A stretch of DNA of 64,000 nt from Mycobacteroides chelonae (GCF_016767715.1 NZ_CP050145.1:124001-188000); one strand, 5' to 3'; positions 8,102 through 16,446 are shown, counted from the first letter of the stretch. The notes: generated by a model from the sequence alone, not told the origin. A program made the numbers and translations.

Positions 8102-9346
8102 TCAAGGGGTCGGTGTGGCCGGGTCGGGCAAGAGGTCTGCGGGTACCGGCTGACCGGTGCGCAAGGCCTCGAAGAGCCGTGCTGAGGCATCCTCATCCCA
8201 GGTGACGACGTCCCCCGCCCAGTTTGAGGAGAACGAGCCGATGGGCATGGTCAGGTTTTGGGTAGAGCCGGTTAGGGCCAGGCCCAGTTGAGCCAGATTC
8301 CAGCTGTGATCGCCCTGAGCGACGGTGATGGCATCGGCGGTGGACGTGGCGAGTGGATACCACCGGAATGGGTTGGCCCACACCGCCGGACTGCTCACGC
8401 GGTGAAAAAGCGCGGCCATGAAAATTCGCTGATGCGTCATGCGGTCCAGGTCTGCACGAGGGGTGGCTCTACTGCGCACATATCCAAGTGCGTTGGGCCC
8501 GTTGAGTATCTGACACTCGGCGGCCAGGTTGACTCCCGCTAGGGCGTCGTCGATCGGCTCGTCGAGACACATCGAGACGCCGCCGACGGCATCGACCACC
8601 GAGGCGAATCCACCGAATCCGATTTCCGCGTAGTGGTCCATGCGCAGGCCGGTGGCCTGTTCGACGGTTTGGGTGAGCAGGGCCGCTCCGCCCAGCGTGA
8701 AGGCGGCGTTGATCTTGTCGCTTCCGTATCCGGGAATGGGAACGTACGAATCCCGGGGGAGGGACACCATGGTGGCGGGCCCACCGTCGTAAAAGGCCGG
8801 TATGTGCACCACGAGGATGGTGTCGGTGCGGCCATCACCGGTGTCGCCGCCGGTAGAGAGCTCCGCCTCCTGTTCGGGGCTGAGGGCTTGACGGCTGTCG
8901 GAGCCGACTAGAAGCCAATTTGTCCCGCTGCCGGGCAGCGGGCGTTCCGGATAGTCGGTGAGCGCGTCCACGCGGTGCAACCGCCCGTCGATCCAGAACG
9001 CCGTGCCGACGATGGTGCAGAACCCGACGAGAACAAGAGTCACTGCGAGAAGGAGAGTGCGCCGTATCCAGGTGCCCCACCGTCTGGTGCGGCGCGGCCG
9101 GGACGGCGGTGGGGGCGGCGGCGGTTTGGCAGGCGGTGCCGGCCGCCGGGGTCGCACATCACGTGAGGTCGGACGCGGCGGTGGAGAGTGTTCCCGGCGC
9201 GGCGGCGGTGGTCCCTGTCGACGCGGTGGGGTGCGGGCCGGTGGAGGCGGCGGCTGTTGCGGATACCGCCGGATGACCTCGCTGTCCTCCCGCCCGTCCC
9301 GTCGATGGGGGCGCCGCCCACGGAAGGGGATGGTGGGCTCGGTCAT
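8102..9346 (-). CDS. LytR-CpsA-Psr family cell-wall ligase
   Basis: LCP proteins move lipid-linked polymers (in mycobacteria arabinogalactan) onto peptidoglycan outside the membrane. The 414-residue product has a cytoplasmic, extremely Pro/Arg-rich N-terminus (about 1-98, with runs of up to seven prolines), one membrane helix (about 103-122), then the LCP domain: NWLLVGSDSRQ, DGRTDTILVVHI, SLPRDSYVPIPG and YVRSRATPRADLDRM (pyrophosphate-binding Arg and Asp). ATG 9346 (MTEPTIPF) is chosen; ATG 9355 is possible. A much longer open frame upstream is antisense to the CPBP gene and not conserved. Confidence 0.92.
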   Translation of the reverse strand: MTEPTIPFRGRRPHRRDGREDSEVIRRYPQQPPPPPARTPPRRQGPPPPRREHSPPPRPTSRDVRPRRPAPPAKPPPPPPPSRPRRTRRWGTWIRRTLLLAVTLVLVGFCTIVGTAFWIDGRLHRVDALTDYPERPLPGSGTNWLLVGSDSRQALSPEQEAELSTGGDTGDGRTDTILVVHIPAFYDGGPATMVSLPRDSYVPIPGYGSDKINAAFTLGGAALLTQTVEQATGLRMDHYAEIGFGGFASVVDAVGGVSMCLDEPIDDALAGVNLAAECQILNGPNALGYVRSRATPRADLDRMTHQRIFMAALFHRVSSPAVWANPFRWYPLATSTADAITVAQGDHSWNLAQLGLALTGSTQNLTMPIGSFSSNWAGDVVTWDEDASARLFEALRTGQPVPADLLPDPATPTP

Positions 9347-9369
9347 CGTGCGCATCCCATGAGATGAGG

Positions 9370-10131
9370 CTAATGGAGCCAGCTCAGGTGATCCCGGAGC
9401 AACGCGAACCCGACGAAGGCCACGGTGTCGATCACGCCGTGGGCGACAACCAGCGGCCATAGTCGTCCGGTCCGCTGCCAGACGTATCCGAAGACCAGAC
9501 CCATCACCAGATTTCCGATACCGGCCGAGACGCCTTGATACAGGTGGTAGCAACCTCGCAGCAGTGCCGAGAACGCGATGGCGGTCGCTGTTCGGTAGCC
9601 CAGCTGCCGCAATCGGGTCTGCAGATAGGCCACGACCACCACTTCCTCGGCCCAGCCATTTGCGAAGGCGGACAGCACCAGCACCGGTATGCGCCACCAG
9701 GTGTCGTCGAGCGAGGCGGGAATGACCTGAACGCTCAAGCTCATCCAGCGCGCGCCGACGTACAACGCCAGGCCCGGAAGTCCGATGAGCGCCGCCAAGC
9801 CGAGCGCCCCCAGGCCATCGGTACGCGAGCGCCAGCGAGCGAGGCCGATCGATGACGGACCGAATCCGCTGCGCCACAGCAGATACACCGCGAGTGCGCC
9901 CCACGCGATCAACCGGGTGATCGATACGAGATTCAATCCGAGGTCGATCAGGCTCAGCTCGGCGCGACGGGGATTCAGGGCGACGGTCTGGCCGGAAAGT
10001 CCCGCGATGACGGCAGATGTGAACTGCAGAAGGGCGCTCACCGCGCTCATCCCAAAGCTGATGGCGAGCACAATCCCCATCTCGATGCGGATTGTGCGCG
10101 CTGACATGTCCGATTCGGCCACGGCGCTCAT
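9370..10131 (-). CDS. CPBP family intramembrane metalloprotease
   Basis: 253-residue membrane protein of the CAAX protease/bacteriocin-processing (Abi, PF02517) family. It has several hydrophobic segments and the family motifs in order: paired glutamates in WAEEVVVVAY, an Arg/His motif in LLRGCYHLYQG, and HGVIDT near the C-terminus, which together form the zinc site in characterised members. The substrate is unknown. The start at 10131 is only 22 bases from the start of the divergent hydrolase gene, so the promoters overlap. Its stop is 23 bases upstream of the LCP start on the same strand, so the two may be an envelope-related operon. Confidence 0.88.
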   Translation of the reverse strand: MSAVAESDMSARTIRIEMGIVLAISFGMSAVSALLQFTSAVIAGLSGQTVALNPRRAELSLIDLGLNLVSITRLIAWGALAVYLLWRSGFGPSSIGLARWRSRTDGLGALGLAALIGLPGLALYVGARWMSLSVQVIPASLDDTWWRIPVLVLSAFANGWAEEVVVVAYLQTRLRQLGYRTATAIAFSALLRGCYHLYQGVSAGIGNLVMGLVFGYVWQRTGRLWPLVVAHGVIDTVAFVGFALLRDHLSWLH

Positions 10132-10153
10132 TGTGGCTGGTATTGGTAGAAGA

Positions 10154-10843
10154 GTGTCCGATGTGGTGAGCGCGTTGCGCTATGTGGCATCGCCCGATGG
10201 AGTGCGGCTGAGCCTGACTGTGTCCGGCGAGGGGCCACCGCTCGTCATGGTGCACGGAGCCATGGATTCGGGGGCGACGTGGTCTGATGTCGCCGCGGAG
10301 CTGCAGCGGGACTTCACCTGTTTTCTCATCGACCGGCGTGGGCACGGCGCGAGTACCGACGCGGCAGAGCACAGCTTGGCGCGTGAGGCCGATGACGTCA
10401 TCGCGGTGGCCGCGGAGGCCGGGCCCGATGCGGTGATAGTCGGCCATTCGTTCGGCGCCGTCGTCGTCTTGGAGGCGTTACGTCGCGGGCTCGATGTGGC
10501 GGCTGTTGTCCTTTACGAGCCGCCGCTTCCGGTGTCGGAGAGCGTGGCGGTGGCGAATCGGGAAGGCAGCGAGGCTGTCCGAGCGCGTTCGGTGACGGTG
10601 TCGCGGGAGTTTCAGGCGCTCGAAAAGTGCGCGGAGGTGCTCGATGAGTACACCCGGGCGGTGATCCCCATGATGCTGCTGGAGGGGGCCAACTCGCCGA
10701 TACAGTTCCGTGAGCCAGTGGGCTACCTGGCGCGGCGGGTACCCGGCGTGCGAGTCAAAGAGCTTGTCGGACAGGACCATTTCGCGCACCGAACTGCTCC
10801 GGCAATGTTCGCCGGGGTGTTGCGCGAGCTGTTGCTGGGTTAG
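10154..10843 (+). CDS. Alpha/beta hydrolase
   Basis: 229-residue alpha/beta-hydrolase fold protein. Visible motifs are the oxyanion segment VMVHGAMDSG (about 33-42), the strand-turn LIDRRGHGAS, the nucleophile elbow GHSFGA (Ser) and the catalytic His in VGQDHFAHRT near the end. The cap region is short. The natural substrate cannot be predicted. GTG 10154 is used because it gives a normal N-terminus; there is no clear ribosome site. Divergent from the CPBP gene and convergent with the DUF2470 gene, overlapping the latter by 4 bases. Confidence 0.85.
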   Translation: MSDVVSALRYVASPDGVRLSLTVSGEGPPLVMVHGAMDSGATWSDVAAELQRDFTCFLIDRRGHGASTDAAEHSLAREADDVIAVAAEAGPDAVIVGHSFGAVVVLEALRRGLDVAAVVLYEPPLPVSESVAVANREGSEAVRARSVTVSREFQALEKCAEVLDEYTRAVIPMMLLEGANSPIQFREPVGYLARRVPGVRVKELVGQDHFAHRTAPAMFAGVLRELLLG

Positions 10844-11625
10844 ATCTTTCGGGCGCGCAGTCCGTTGAGGAAGGGGCAGCCGGCCAGGATGCGCAGCGCT
10901 TGGCTCAGTCCGGCGGTGTCGTTGACGGGTTCGTTGAACGGCAGCCTGACGTCGTGGTCACCGGCCTCGCCCTCCACGCGCAGCTGGATGCCGTAGCGGT
11001 CGATGCCGAGCAGCCGCACCTCACCGTGCTGCAGGCTCAGCGGAAGCCGCCGCGCCAGCCGCTCGACCAGATCGCGGTGGTCGTTGTCGATATGTGAGAG
11101 CCACCCGGCCTCGAGTGCGCAGAAAGGATCGGGGCGCGCGCCGAGCAGCGCGGAGACATCAACCGATTCGGCGCCGGTCGAATCGGCGACAACGACGGAC
11201 TCCACGGTCAGGCACAGCAGGATCGAGCCAGGTTCCGTGCGTAGTCGCATATCGGTGCGGATGTCCAGGAGTGCCGGATCGGGCGTGCGGCTGGCGATGA
11301 CGTCGACGATGCCGCGGGCCTCCCGATCGGTAGCGGCCACGACGTTGCCACGCACCCAGACCAGGGATCTGACCGGCTCGCGCAGCGGTAGCGGGGCCTG
11401 GTCTGTTAGTTCCAGGAGTGCCGGCATGCCGTTCGGCCCCGCGGAAACCACGGTCGCAGCGGTCGCGCTGTCGGCGGGGACCGCAACGGCGAAGGTTCCG
11501 TCGTCGAACAGGTGGTGCAGCGAGGTTCCGACCACATCGGCTCCGGCAATGGCGAGAGTGGAGCTTGCGGCGCGGGCACATGCCGAGCGCACGCGCTCTG
11601 CGGTGGTGGGCGGTGCTGCGGTCAT
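10840..11625 (-). CDS. DUF2470 domain protein, iron-box regulated (Rv3839-like)
   Basis: 261-residue protein with a C-terminal DUF2470 domain (LEAGWLSHIDNDHRDLVERL, about 181-200), the domain found at the end of heme-degrading and flavin-split-barrel enzymes. The N-terminal two thirds look like the HugZ-like split barrel fold. Function is unproven; a role in heme or iron use is inference. It corresponds to Rv3839. ATG 11625 has AAAGG six bases upstream. An IdeR iron box lies about 39 bases upstream, so iron repression is likely. Confidence 0.87.
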   Translation of the reverse strand: MTAAPPTTAERVRSACARAASSTLAIAGADVVGTSLHHLFDDGTFAVAVPADSATAATVVSAGPNGMPALLELTDQAPLPLREPVRSLVWVRGNVVAATDREARGIVDVIASRTPDPALLDIRTDMRLRTEPGSILLCLTVESVVVADSTGAESVDVSALLGARPDPFCALEAGWLSHIDNDHRDLVERLARRLPLSLQHGEVRLLGIDRYGIQLRVEGEAGDHDVRLPFNEPVNDTAGLSQALRILAGCPFLNGLRARKI

Positions 11626-11663
11626 GGCGACCCTTTCCTTGGAACCCTGTCGTGTCAACCAAC

Positions 11664-11682
11664 TGAGGTAAGCCTAAGTTAA
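11664..11682 (-). promoter_or_regulatory. IdeR iron box upstream of the DUF2470 gene
   Basis: Minus strand TTAACTTAGGCTTACCTCA, about 15 of 19 matches to the iron-box consensus with the central TTAGGCT intact. It lies in the divergent gap between the DUF2470 gene and pheA, close to the former, which fits repression under iron-replete conditions as known for Rv3839. Confidence 0.72.
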
Positions 11683-11769
11683 CAACGGACCGTGGAGAGT
11701 GCAAGGGACACCTGTGCTGTCGACTGTGTCGGGGGTTCGCCGGGCGGTGGAACGCTTAAGGTTTGGAGT

Positions 11770-12696
11770 GTGCAGCGCATCACGTATTTGGGGCCGGAGG
11801 GGACGTTTTCCGAGGCCGCACTGATCAAGCTGCGGACGACGGGGCGGATACCGGGTCTACCCGAGGTGGAGCCGGTGTCGGTGGCCAGCGCGCGCGACGC
11901 GTTGGTGCAGGTCCAGAAGGGTGACGCGACGTACGCGTGCGTTCCGATCGAGAGCTCGCTCGAAGGCCCGGTGGTACCGACGCTGGACACCCTGGCGGTG
12001 GGTGCTCCGCTGCAGATCTTCGCCGAGGCGGTGTTGCCGGTGTCCTTCACCATCGCGGTGCGGCCGGGCACTTCTGCGCAGGACGTGAAGACCGTCGCCG
12101 GTTTCCCGATCGCCGTCGCTCAGGTACGTGAGTGGCTGGCGGATAAGCTGCCGAACGCGGAGCTGGTCGCCGCCAACTCGAACGCTGCGGCGGCCGAGGA
12201 TGTGAAGGCGCAGCGGGCCGATGCGGGAGTGTGTACAGAATGGGCCGCGCAGCGCCTGGGGCTGAATGCCCTGGCCAGCGGTGTCGTGGACGAAGCGCAT
12301 GCGCACACCCGTTTCGTGCTGGTGGGTCAACCCGGGCCACCACCGCCGGCCACGGGCTCCGATCGCACTTCCGTGGTGCTCGGACTGGGGAACGTACCCG
12401 GTGCGCTCGCTGCCGCCATGAACGAGTTCGCGATCCGGGACATCGATCTCACCCGTATCGAGTCCCGCCCCACCCGGACCGGTCTGGGCACGTATCGCTT
12501 TTTTCTGGACTGCGTGGGGCATATCGACGATGTCGCGGTCGGGGAGGCACTCAAGGGACTGCATCGTCGTTGTGAGGATGTGCGGTATTTGGGATCGTGG
12601 CCACGAGAGACGACGGCACCCGACGGCGCCAACCCACCGGTGTTGGACGAGGCGTCGGGATGGCTGGCCGAAACGCGGGAAGGGAAGCTGCGATGA
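11770..12696 (+). CDS. pheA: Prephenate dehydratase
   Basis: Converts prephenate to phenylpyruvate in phenylalanine synthesis. The 308-residue protein has the N-terminal PDT domain, with YLGPEGTFSE (about 4-13) and VPIESSLEGPV, and a C-terminal ACT regulatory domain beginning SVVLGLGNVPGALAAAM with ESRPTRTGLGTYRFFLD, the phenylalanine-binding ESRP motif. No chorismate mutase domain is fused, as in M. tuberculosis. GTG 11770 gives the family N-terminus; AAGG lies eight bases upstream. Its stop overlaps the next gene's ATG, so the two are translationally coupled, as for Rv3838c-Rv3837c. Confidence 0.96.
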   Translation: MQRITYLGPEGTFSEAALIKLRTTGRIPGLPEVEPVSVASARDALVQVQKGDATYACVPIESSLEGPVVPTLDTLAVGAPLQIFAEAVLPVSFTIAVRPGTSAQDVKTVAGFPIAVAQVREWLADKLPNAELVAANSNAAAAEDVKAQRADAGVCTEWAAQRLGLNALASGVVDEAHAHTRFVLVGQPGPPPPATGSDRTSVVLGLGNVPGALAAAMNEFAIRDIDLTRIESRPTRTGLGTYRFFLDCVGHIDDVAVGEALKGLHRRCEDVRYLGSWPRETTAPDGANPPVLDEASGWLAETREGKLR

Positions 12697-13379
12697 GTGG
12701 GCGCCTTGTCCTGGTCCGGCACGGACAGTCTTATGGAAACGTCGAGCGCCGATTGGACACCAAACCGCCCGGTGCGGCGCTGACCGAACTCGGACTGCAA
12801 CAGGCGCGCCTTTTCGCCAAGCAGTATGAAGCGCTGGCGCCGGCGGTCCTGGTGCATTCTGTGGCGCTGCGCGCGGTCCAGACCGCCTCCGAGATCGCGG
12901 GACATCTTGGTGTGGAAGCTCTTCAGCTCGACGGTTTGCACGAGGTACAGGCCGGGGAGTTGGAGGACCACACCGGCGTGGAATCGTTCGAGGTTTTCGA
13001 CCGCACGTATGAGCGTTGGCATTTTGGTGACTTCGGGACCCGTTTGCCTGGTGGCGAATCCGCGCAGGACGTGTTCGACAGGTACCTGCCCGTTGTCGCC
13101 GAACTCCGGTTGAGGCACTTGGAAAACGACGCATCAACCGGCGATGTGGTGGTGGTGAGCCACGGCGCGGCGATTCGCCTGGTGGCGGCCACACTCGCCG
13201 GAGTGGATCCGGGTTTTGCGGTGAACCATCACCTGCGTAATGCGGAAGCGGTTGTGCTGGCGCCGATTACCGATGGGCGATGGAGCTGCGTGCACTGGGG
13301 TGATGCGGTGGCGCCATTCCCGCATCAGGAGGCTGCCAGCGCAGAGGAACTGGCGCAGTCGGCCGACCCGATGGGCTAA
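12693..13379 (+). CDS. Histidine phosphatase / phosphoglycerate mutase-like protein (Rv3837c-like)
   Basis: 228-residue member of the histidine phosphatase superfamily. The catalytic motif LVRHGQSYGN is at about 6-15, the acid residue region is LHEVQAGELE, and the second His is in VVVSHGAAIRLV. Such proteins dephosphorylate small phosphometabolites or act as mutases; the specific substrate is unknown. ATG 12693 overlaps the pheA stop by 4 bases. Convergent with the Cys-rich gene, overlapping by 4 bases. Confidence 0.92.
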   Translation: MSGRLVLVRHGQSYGNVERRLDTKPPGAALTELGLQQARLFAKQYEALAPAVLVHSVALRAVQTASEIAGHLGVEALQLDGLHEVQAGELEDHTGVESFEVFDRTYERWHFGDFGTRLPGGESAQDVFDRYLPVVAELRLRHLENDASTGDVVVVSHGAAIRLVAATLAGVDPGFAVNHHLRNAEAVVLAPITDGRWSCVHWGDAVAPFPHQEAASAEELAQSADPMG

Positions 13380-13603
13380 CCGGCTAGTTGTATCTCGCCT
13401 TCGCAATCACATTGTGCGGCAATGCAATCGATAACAAGGCTGTGTCGAAGTAGATAGAGTCCGTCGCAATCGCGATCTGTGCACTCGGCGTGGCGAGTGG
13501 AATGCACGATGAGAGTGCCGTGACAGTGATCGATGTCCTGGACGCAGTCACGGCATGCCACACCGCAGCTGATGGCGTGGCGCCACTCCGGTGATTTCTT
13601 CAT
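13376..13603 (-). CDS. Small cysteine-rich protein, 75 residues
   Basis: Unrecognised small protein with nine cysteines and several histidines in a regular pattern (CGVACRDC, DHCHG, ECTDRDC, DCIAAQCDC), which suggests binding of zinc or another metal, or an iron-sulfur site. There is no signal peptide or membrane helix. ATG 13603 begins MKKSPEWRHA; no strong ribosome site. Its last bases overlap the stop of the phosphatase gene on the opposite strand. The ordered Cys/His pattern makes a chance frame unlikely. Confidence 0.65.
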   Translation of the reverse strand: MKKSPEWRHAISCGVACRDCVQDIDHCHGTLIVHSTRHAECTDRDCDGLYLLRHSLVIDCIAAQCDCEGEIQLAG

Positions 13604-13794
13604 ACCGGTGTTGTAGCACCGTATGCCGACAAGTCGTCGTAACCGAGCGGATGGAGGAGCCCTTTTCCATATTTATCGATGTATCGGGCAGTCGTTCCTG
13701 CGGTCCTATGCGGTGCTCACCAGCACTACCTCAGGAACTGAAGACATCATCGCCTACTACGGCGTCACTAAGACGGTCTGAGCGGTACCGCAGT

Positions 13795-14538
13795 TTATTC
13801 GAGCCCAAGGCTCTTGAGCGCGTGGGACATCCGCTGCGGGGTGGCAGGCGTAAGAGTTGCCCACAGCGCGCCGTCAGCGGAGGTGCTCGGCGTGGCCATG
13901 ATCCGGCCAAATGCTGTGTCGTACACGGCAACTCCGCCGGGCGCGCGATCGGTGACACCGTCTACGCGACGAATCGCGGTGATCTCGGTCATCGCGCCGC
14001 GACGAGCCATTGCCTTGGCCACGGCTACCGCGTCGGCTTTGGTGGCGCCGAGCGCGATGAGGCGCCGGGCCATTTCGGCGGGTTCGGCGTTAAGGGCCAG
14101 CGCCAGCTGCTCGGCGGGCGCGTTGATCGACCCGAACTTCAGTGGTGTGGCGTCACCCAGGTACCGCCACAGTTCGGCGCCGAGCGACCCGGTGACCGAA
14201 CGCATGGCCACACCCTCGCCATCGTTGACCAGCAGCACGTACGCCTCGCCGTGCTCCACCAGGCACAGGCGCAGCATCTGCGATCCGGCCCAGCGGCGTA
14301 CCGCTACCTGACCGGTGGCCTTGCTGGCCGAAGTCAGCATGTCCCGCAGAGTCGGGTGAAGGTCCTCGCCCTTGAGCAGGTTGCGTTCCTTCAGCCGGGC
14401 GCGCGCGCCCTCCAGAGCGTCTCGATGTTCGGCTTCGTCTTCGTGGCGCGGACCAGCGGCCAGCACGACCGGCAAGAGGTCGTTGCCGGTGATCTCGCGG
14501 GTCAGTTCCAGTTCGTCGAAGTCCAGGCGGACGGTCAC
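13795..14538 (-). CDS. EspG-family chaperone of type VII secretion
   Basis: 247-residue protein with features of the ESX secretion-associated EspG family: beta-rich N-terminus beginning VRLDFDELEL, a central segment with NDGEGVAMRSV, and a helical C-terminus with a bipartite MSHALKSLGL end. EspG proteins bind the helical tip of PPE partners in the cytosol and keep PE-PPE pairs soluble and system-specific. The GTG start overlaps the stop of the PPE-like gene by 4 bases, so the two are translationally coupled. No ESX core component lies in the window, so this is a stand-alone EspG. The family call is by sequence feel and context. Confidence 0.75.
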   Translation of the reverse strand: MTVRLDFDELELTREITGNDLLPVVLAAGPRHEDEAEHRDALEGARARLKERNLLKGEDLHPTLRDMLTSASKATGQVAVRRWAGSQMLRLCLVEHGEAYVLLVNDGEGVAMRSVTGSLGAELWRYLGDATPLKFGSINAPAEQLALALNAEPAEMARRLIALGATKADAVAVAKAMARRGAMTEITAIRRVDGVTDRAPGGVAVYDTAFGRIMATPSTSADGALWATLTPATPQRMSHALKSLGLE

Positions 14539-15575
14539 AGCTCCGCGCTCGCACCGAGGACCGGCGGCGCGACCGCGCCCTTGGAGCCACCGCGCTCGAA
14601 CAGCGCTGAGGCGTCGACGTTTTCGAAGTCGGCGACCTTGTCGCTGGCCGGCTTGGTGGTCAGGATGTCCGGCAACTCGACAGGCTTGCTCTCGTCGCCC
14701 ATGAAGACGCCGGTGGCACCAATGGCGGTGAGGTCCTTGTCGTCCTCGTCCTCATCCTTTTTGGTGCCGGCGTTCCCCACCTTGATGCCCTTGCCTGCAC
14801 TCGCGGCCAGCGCACCGCCGGCCATCATGCCGGCCATCGGCGCACCCATTCCGCCCATACCCATACCGGAGCCGCCGGCGGAGGCCGCATTGGCGGTCAT
14901 CGAGATGGCTGCCGCGCGGGCGCTCTGCACACCCGGCACCGAGTCGGGGCTCAGCGGGCTCGGTCCCATCTCGGACATACCGAAACCGGCAGCGCTGACG
15001 CCGGTGTTGCCGCTGTTGGCTTGCGACTTCTCTTCGGGGTACTTGATGACCTCGGGGGCCGGCGGGAACTCCACGACCTTGGCTGCGGGCTCGCTGGCCG
15101 ACTCGTAGGTCTCCATCGCCTTGGCCGCCTGCAGATCCAGGCCCTGCTCCATGCCCTCGGTGGTGGCGTGCAGCCCGAAGAGTGCCCCACCCGCGGACAA
15201 CGCCTCGGCCTTGGCCTTCTCAAGCTGAGCCAAGTCGTTGATGTGCGGCATGTCCAGAACCGCCGTGCCGTACGACTCGGCGTACGTGTTGGCGGTGTCG
15301 CTGACCTCCTGGGTCAGTCCGGCCATCTTGTCCAGCCACTCGGTGAACGGGGTGAGCTTGGTCAGCGCCTCCTCGGCGCGGGGACCGCGATACCCCTCCA
15401 TCAGCTTCTCGCCGACACCCAGGCTGTTCTCGTGCACCTCGGCGAACGCGGCGCTGATCTCCTGCCAGGCCAGGGCACTGTCGACGACATGCGTCGGTCC
15501 GGCACCCGTAGTCAGGTCCAGTGCCAGCTTCTTAGCCTTGCGGGCCACCCAGTTGACGCCAGTGAATCCGGTCAT
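14535..15575 (-). CDS. PPE-like protein
   Basis: 346-residue protein, third-to-first partner in a PE-PPE-EspG run. The first 175 residues are helical with a PPE-type helix-turn (YRGPRAEEAL at 62-71 in place of the usual WxG turn), then AETYAESYG-like helices and NDLAQLEKAKAEAL. It lacks the literal Pro-Pro-Glu start. The C-terminal half is Gly/Met/Ala-rich and low complexity (about 230-265), then acidic (DEDEDDKD). ATG 15575 lies 4 bases after the PE stop and has GGGGGAA upstream. Expected to be secreted as a heterodimer with the PE-like protein. Annotation as PPE is inferred from length, turn motif and neighbours. Confidence 0.78.
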   Translation of the reverse strand: MTGFTGVNWVARKAKKLALDLTTGAGPTHVVDSALAWQEISAAFAEVHENSLGVGEKLMEGYRGPRAEEALTKLTPFTEWLDKMAGLTQEVSDTANTYAESYGTAVLDMPHINDLAQLEKAKAEALSAGGALFGLHATTEGMEQGLDLQAAKAMETYESASEPAAKVVEFPPAPEVIKYPEEKSQANSGNTGVSAAGFGMSEMGPSPLSPDSVPGVQSARAAAISMTANAASAGGSGMGMGGMGAPMAGMMAGGALAASAGKGIKVGNAGTKKDEDEDDKDLTAIGATGVFMGDESKPVELPDILTTKPASDKVADFENVDASALFERGGSKGAVAPPVLGASAEL

Positions 15576-15578
15576 GAT

Positions 15579-15950
15579 CTATTCCCCCACACCATTGATA
15601 CGGGCGGCGTTGTGTCGTTCGAGATCGACGAACGCCTGCGAGTTGCGCCGGAACGCCTCGGCAATGCGCTTGAGCTGCTCGATGCCGTCCTTGGCGACCT
15701 TCTCGAAGTTCTCGTTGGTCTTCGCGGAGGCATTGGCCACCGCGGTGGACACCTCATCGCGACCGGCCGAACCGAACTTCGTGGCCTCAAGCTGCTTGTC
15801 GAGAGCTTCCTGCAGTCGCTGCGCCATCGCGTCGTACTCGACAGCGGCATCCTTCATGACATCCGGATCGACCTGCAGAACAGTTCCCGGCTGGTTAGCC
15901 AGGTCCCAACGGATCTCCTCACGCTGGGCGGGCGCTGGTACGTCAGCCAT
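15579..15950 (-). CDS. PE-like protein, WXG100-size secretion partner
   Basis: 123-residue all-helical protein preceding the PPE-like gene by 3 bases. Two predicted helices span about 33-60 and 70-113. The type VII export signal YxxxD/E is expected after the second helix; here the only match is FVDLE (107-111), with Phe in place of Tyr. ATG 15950 has GGGGA six bases upstream and gives MADVPAPAQ; the frame is open a little further. No membrane segment or signal peptide. The call as PE-like rests on the position before PPE and EspG. Confidence 0.72.
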   Translation of the reverse strand: MADVPAPAQREEIRWDLANQPGTVLQVDPDVMKDAAVEYDAMAQRLQEALDKQLEATKFGSAGRDEVSTAVANASAKTNENFEKVAKDGIEQLKRIAEAFRRNSQAFVDLERHNAARINGVGE

Positions 15951-15988
15951 CTTCTGTCCCCTTTCCCCCACTCGTCTCGCGTCGTCCT

Positions 15989-16006
15989 AAGGGCAGTTTT
16001 GCCCTT
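15989..16006. terminator. Short hairpin near the PE promoter
   Basis: AAGGGC and GCCCTT form a 6-bp stem around a 6-base loop in the AT-rich gap between the zincin gene stop and the PE-like gene. It could end transcription from the zincin gene, or be part of the PE promoter region. There is no clear T tract, so confidence is low. Confidence 0.3.
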
Positions 16007-16095
16007 TCACTAAAGATGGACGGCGGATCCCTCTATTCGGTTCCATCATTCTCCAAGATTTTTGGATTTTTTTCCAGCAAACCTCAGACGCCTCG

Positions 16096-16446
16096 TTAGC
16101 CCCAGCCCAGCTGGTGTAATCGCTCATCGTCGATACCAAAATGATGGGCGATCTCGTGGATCACGGTGATCGTCACCTCGTCCACTACCTCATGTTCGCT
16201 GGAACACATCTCGAGCAGCGGCTCGCGGTAGATCGTGATGGTGTCCGGCAGCGCGCCGGCGTAGAAGCTGTCGCGCTCGGTCAGTGCGATTCCCTCGTAC
16301 AGCCCGAGTAGCTCGGGGTCCTCCGGATTGCGGTCCTGGACCAACACCACCACGTTGTCGATGGCGGCGGCGAGCTTCGGTGGCACAGCGTCCAAGGCGT
16401 CGGAAACAAGTTCCTCGAACCGTTGTTCGCTCATCTGGACGGCCAT
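16096..16446 (-). CDS. MetTZAP-type zinc metallopeptidase (Rv3836-like)
   Basis: 116-residue minimal zincin (PF06262). The active site HEIAHHFGIDDERLHQLG near the C-terminus is the extended HExxHxxGxxD motif with three zinc ligands and the catalytic Glu. A predicted soluble, cytosolic peptidase of unknown substrate. It lies 24 bases after the stop of the Rv3835-like gene, so they form one operon as in M. tuberculosis. ATG 16446 is used; ATG 16434 is possible, and neither has a clear ribosome site. Confidence 0.9.
   Translation of the reverse strand: MAVQMSEQRFEELVSDALDAVPPKLAAAIDNVVVLVQDRNPEDPELLGLYEGIALTERDSFYAGALPDTITIYREPLLEMCSSEHEVVDEVTITVIHEIAHHFGIDDERLHQLGWG

Noticed and set aside
9347..10447. 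N-terminal extension of the LCP gene to 781 residues
   Set aside because: The extra part is antisense to the CPBP and hydrolase genes and not conserved; ATG 9346 gives a normal LCP protein.
11857..13194. 445-codon minus-strand open frame opposite pheA
   Set aside because: High-GC shadow of pheA and the phosphatase gene; Arg/Pro-rich with no family likeness.
13591..15108. 505-codon plus-strand open frame
   Set aside because: It is antisense to the EspG and PPE genes, Arg/Pro/Ser-rich and without a ribosome site; the minus-strand genes have coupling and family likeness.
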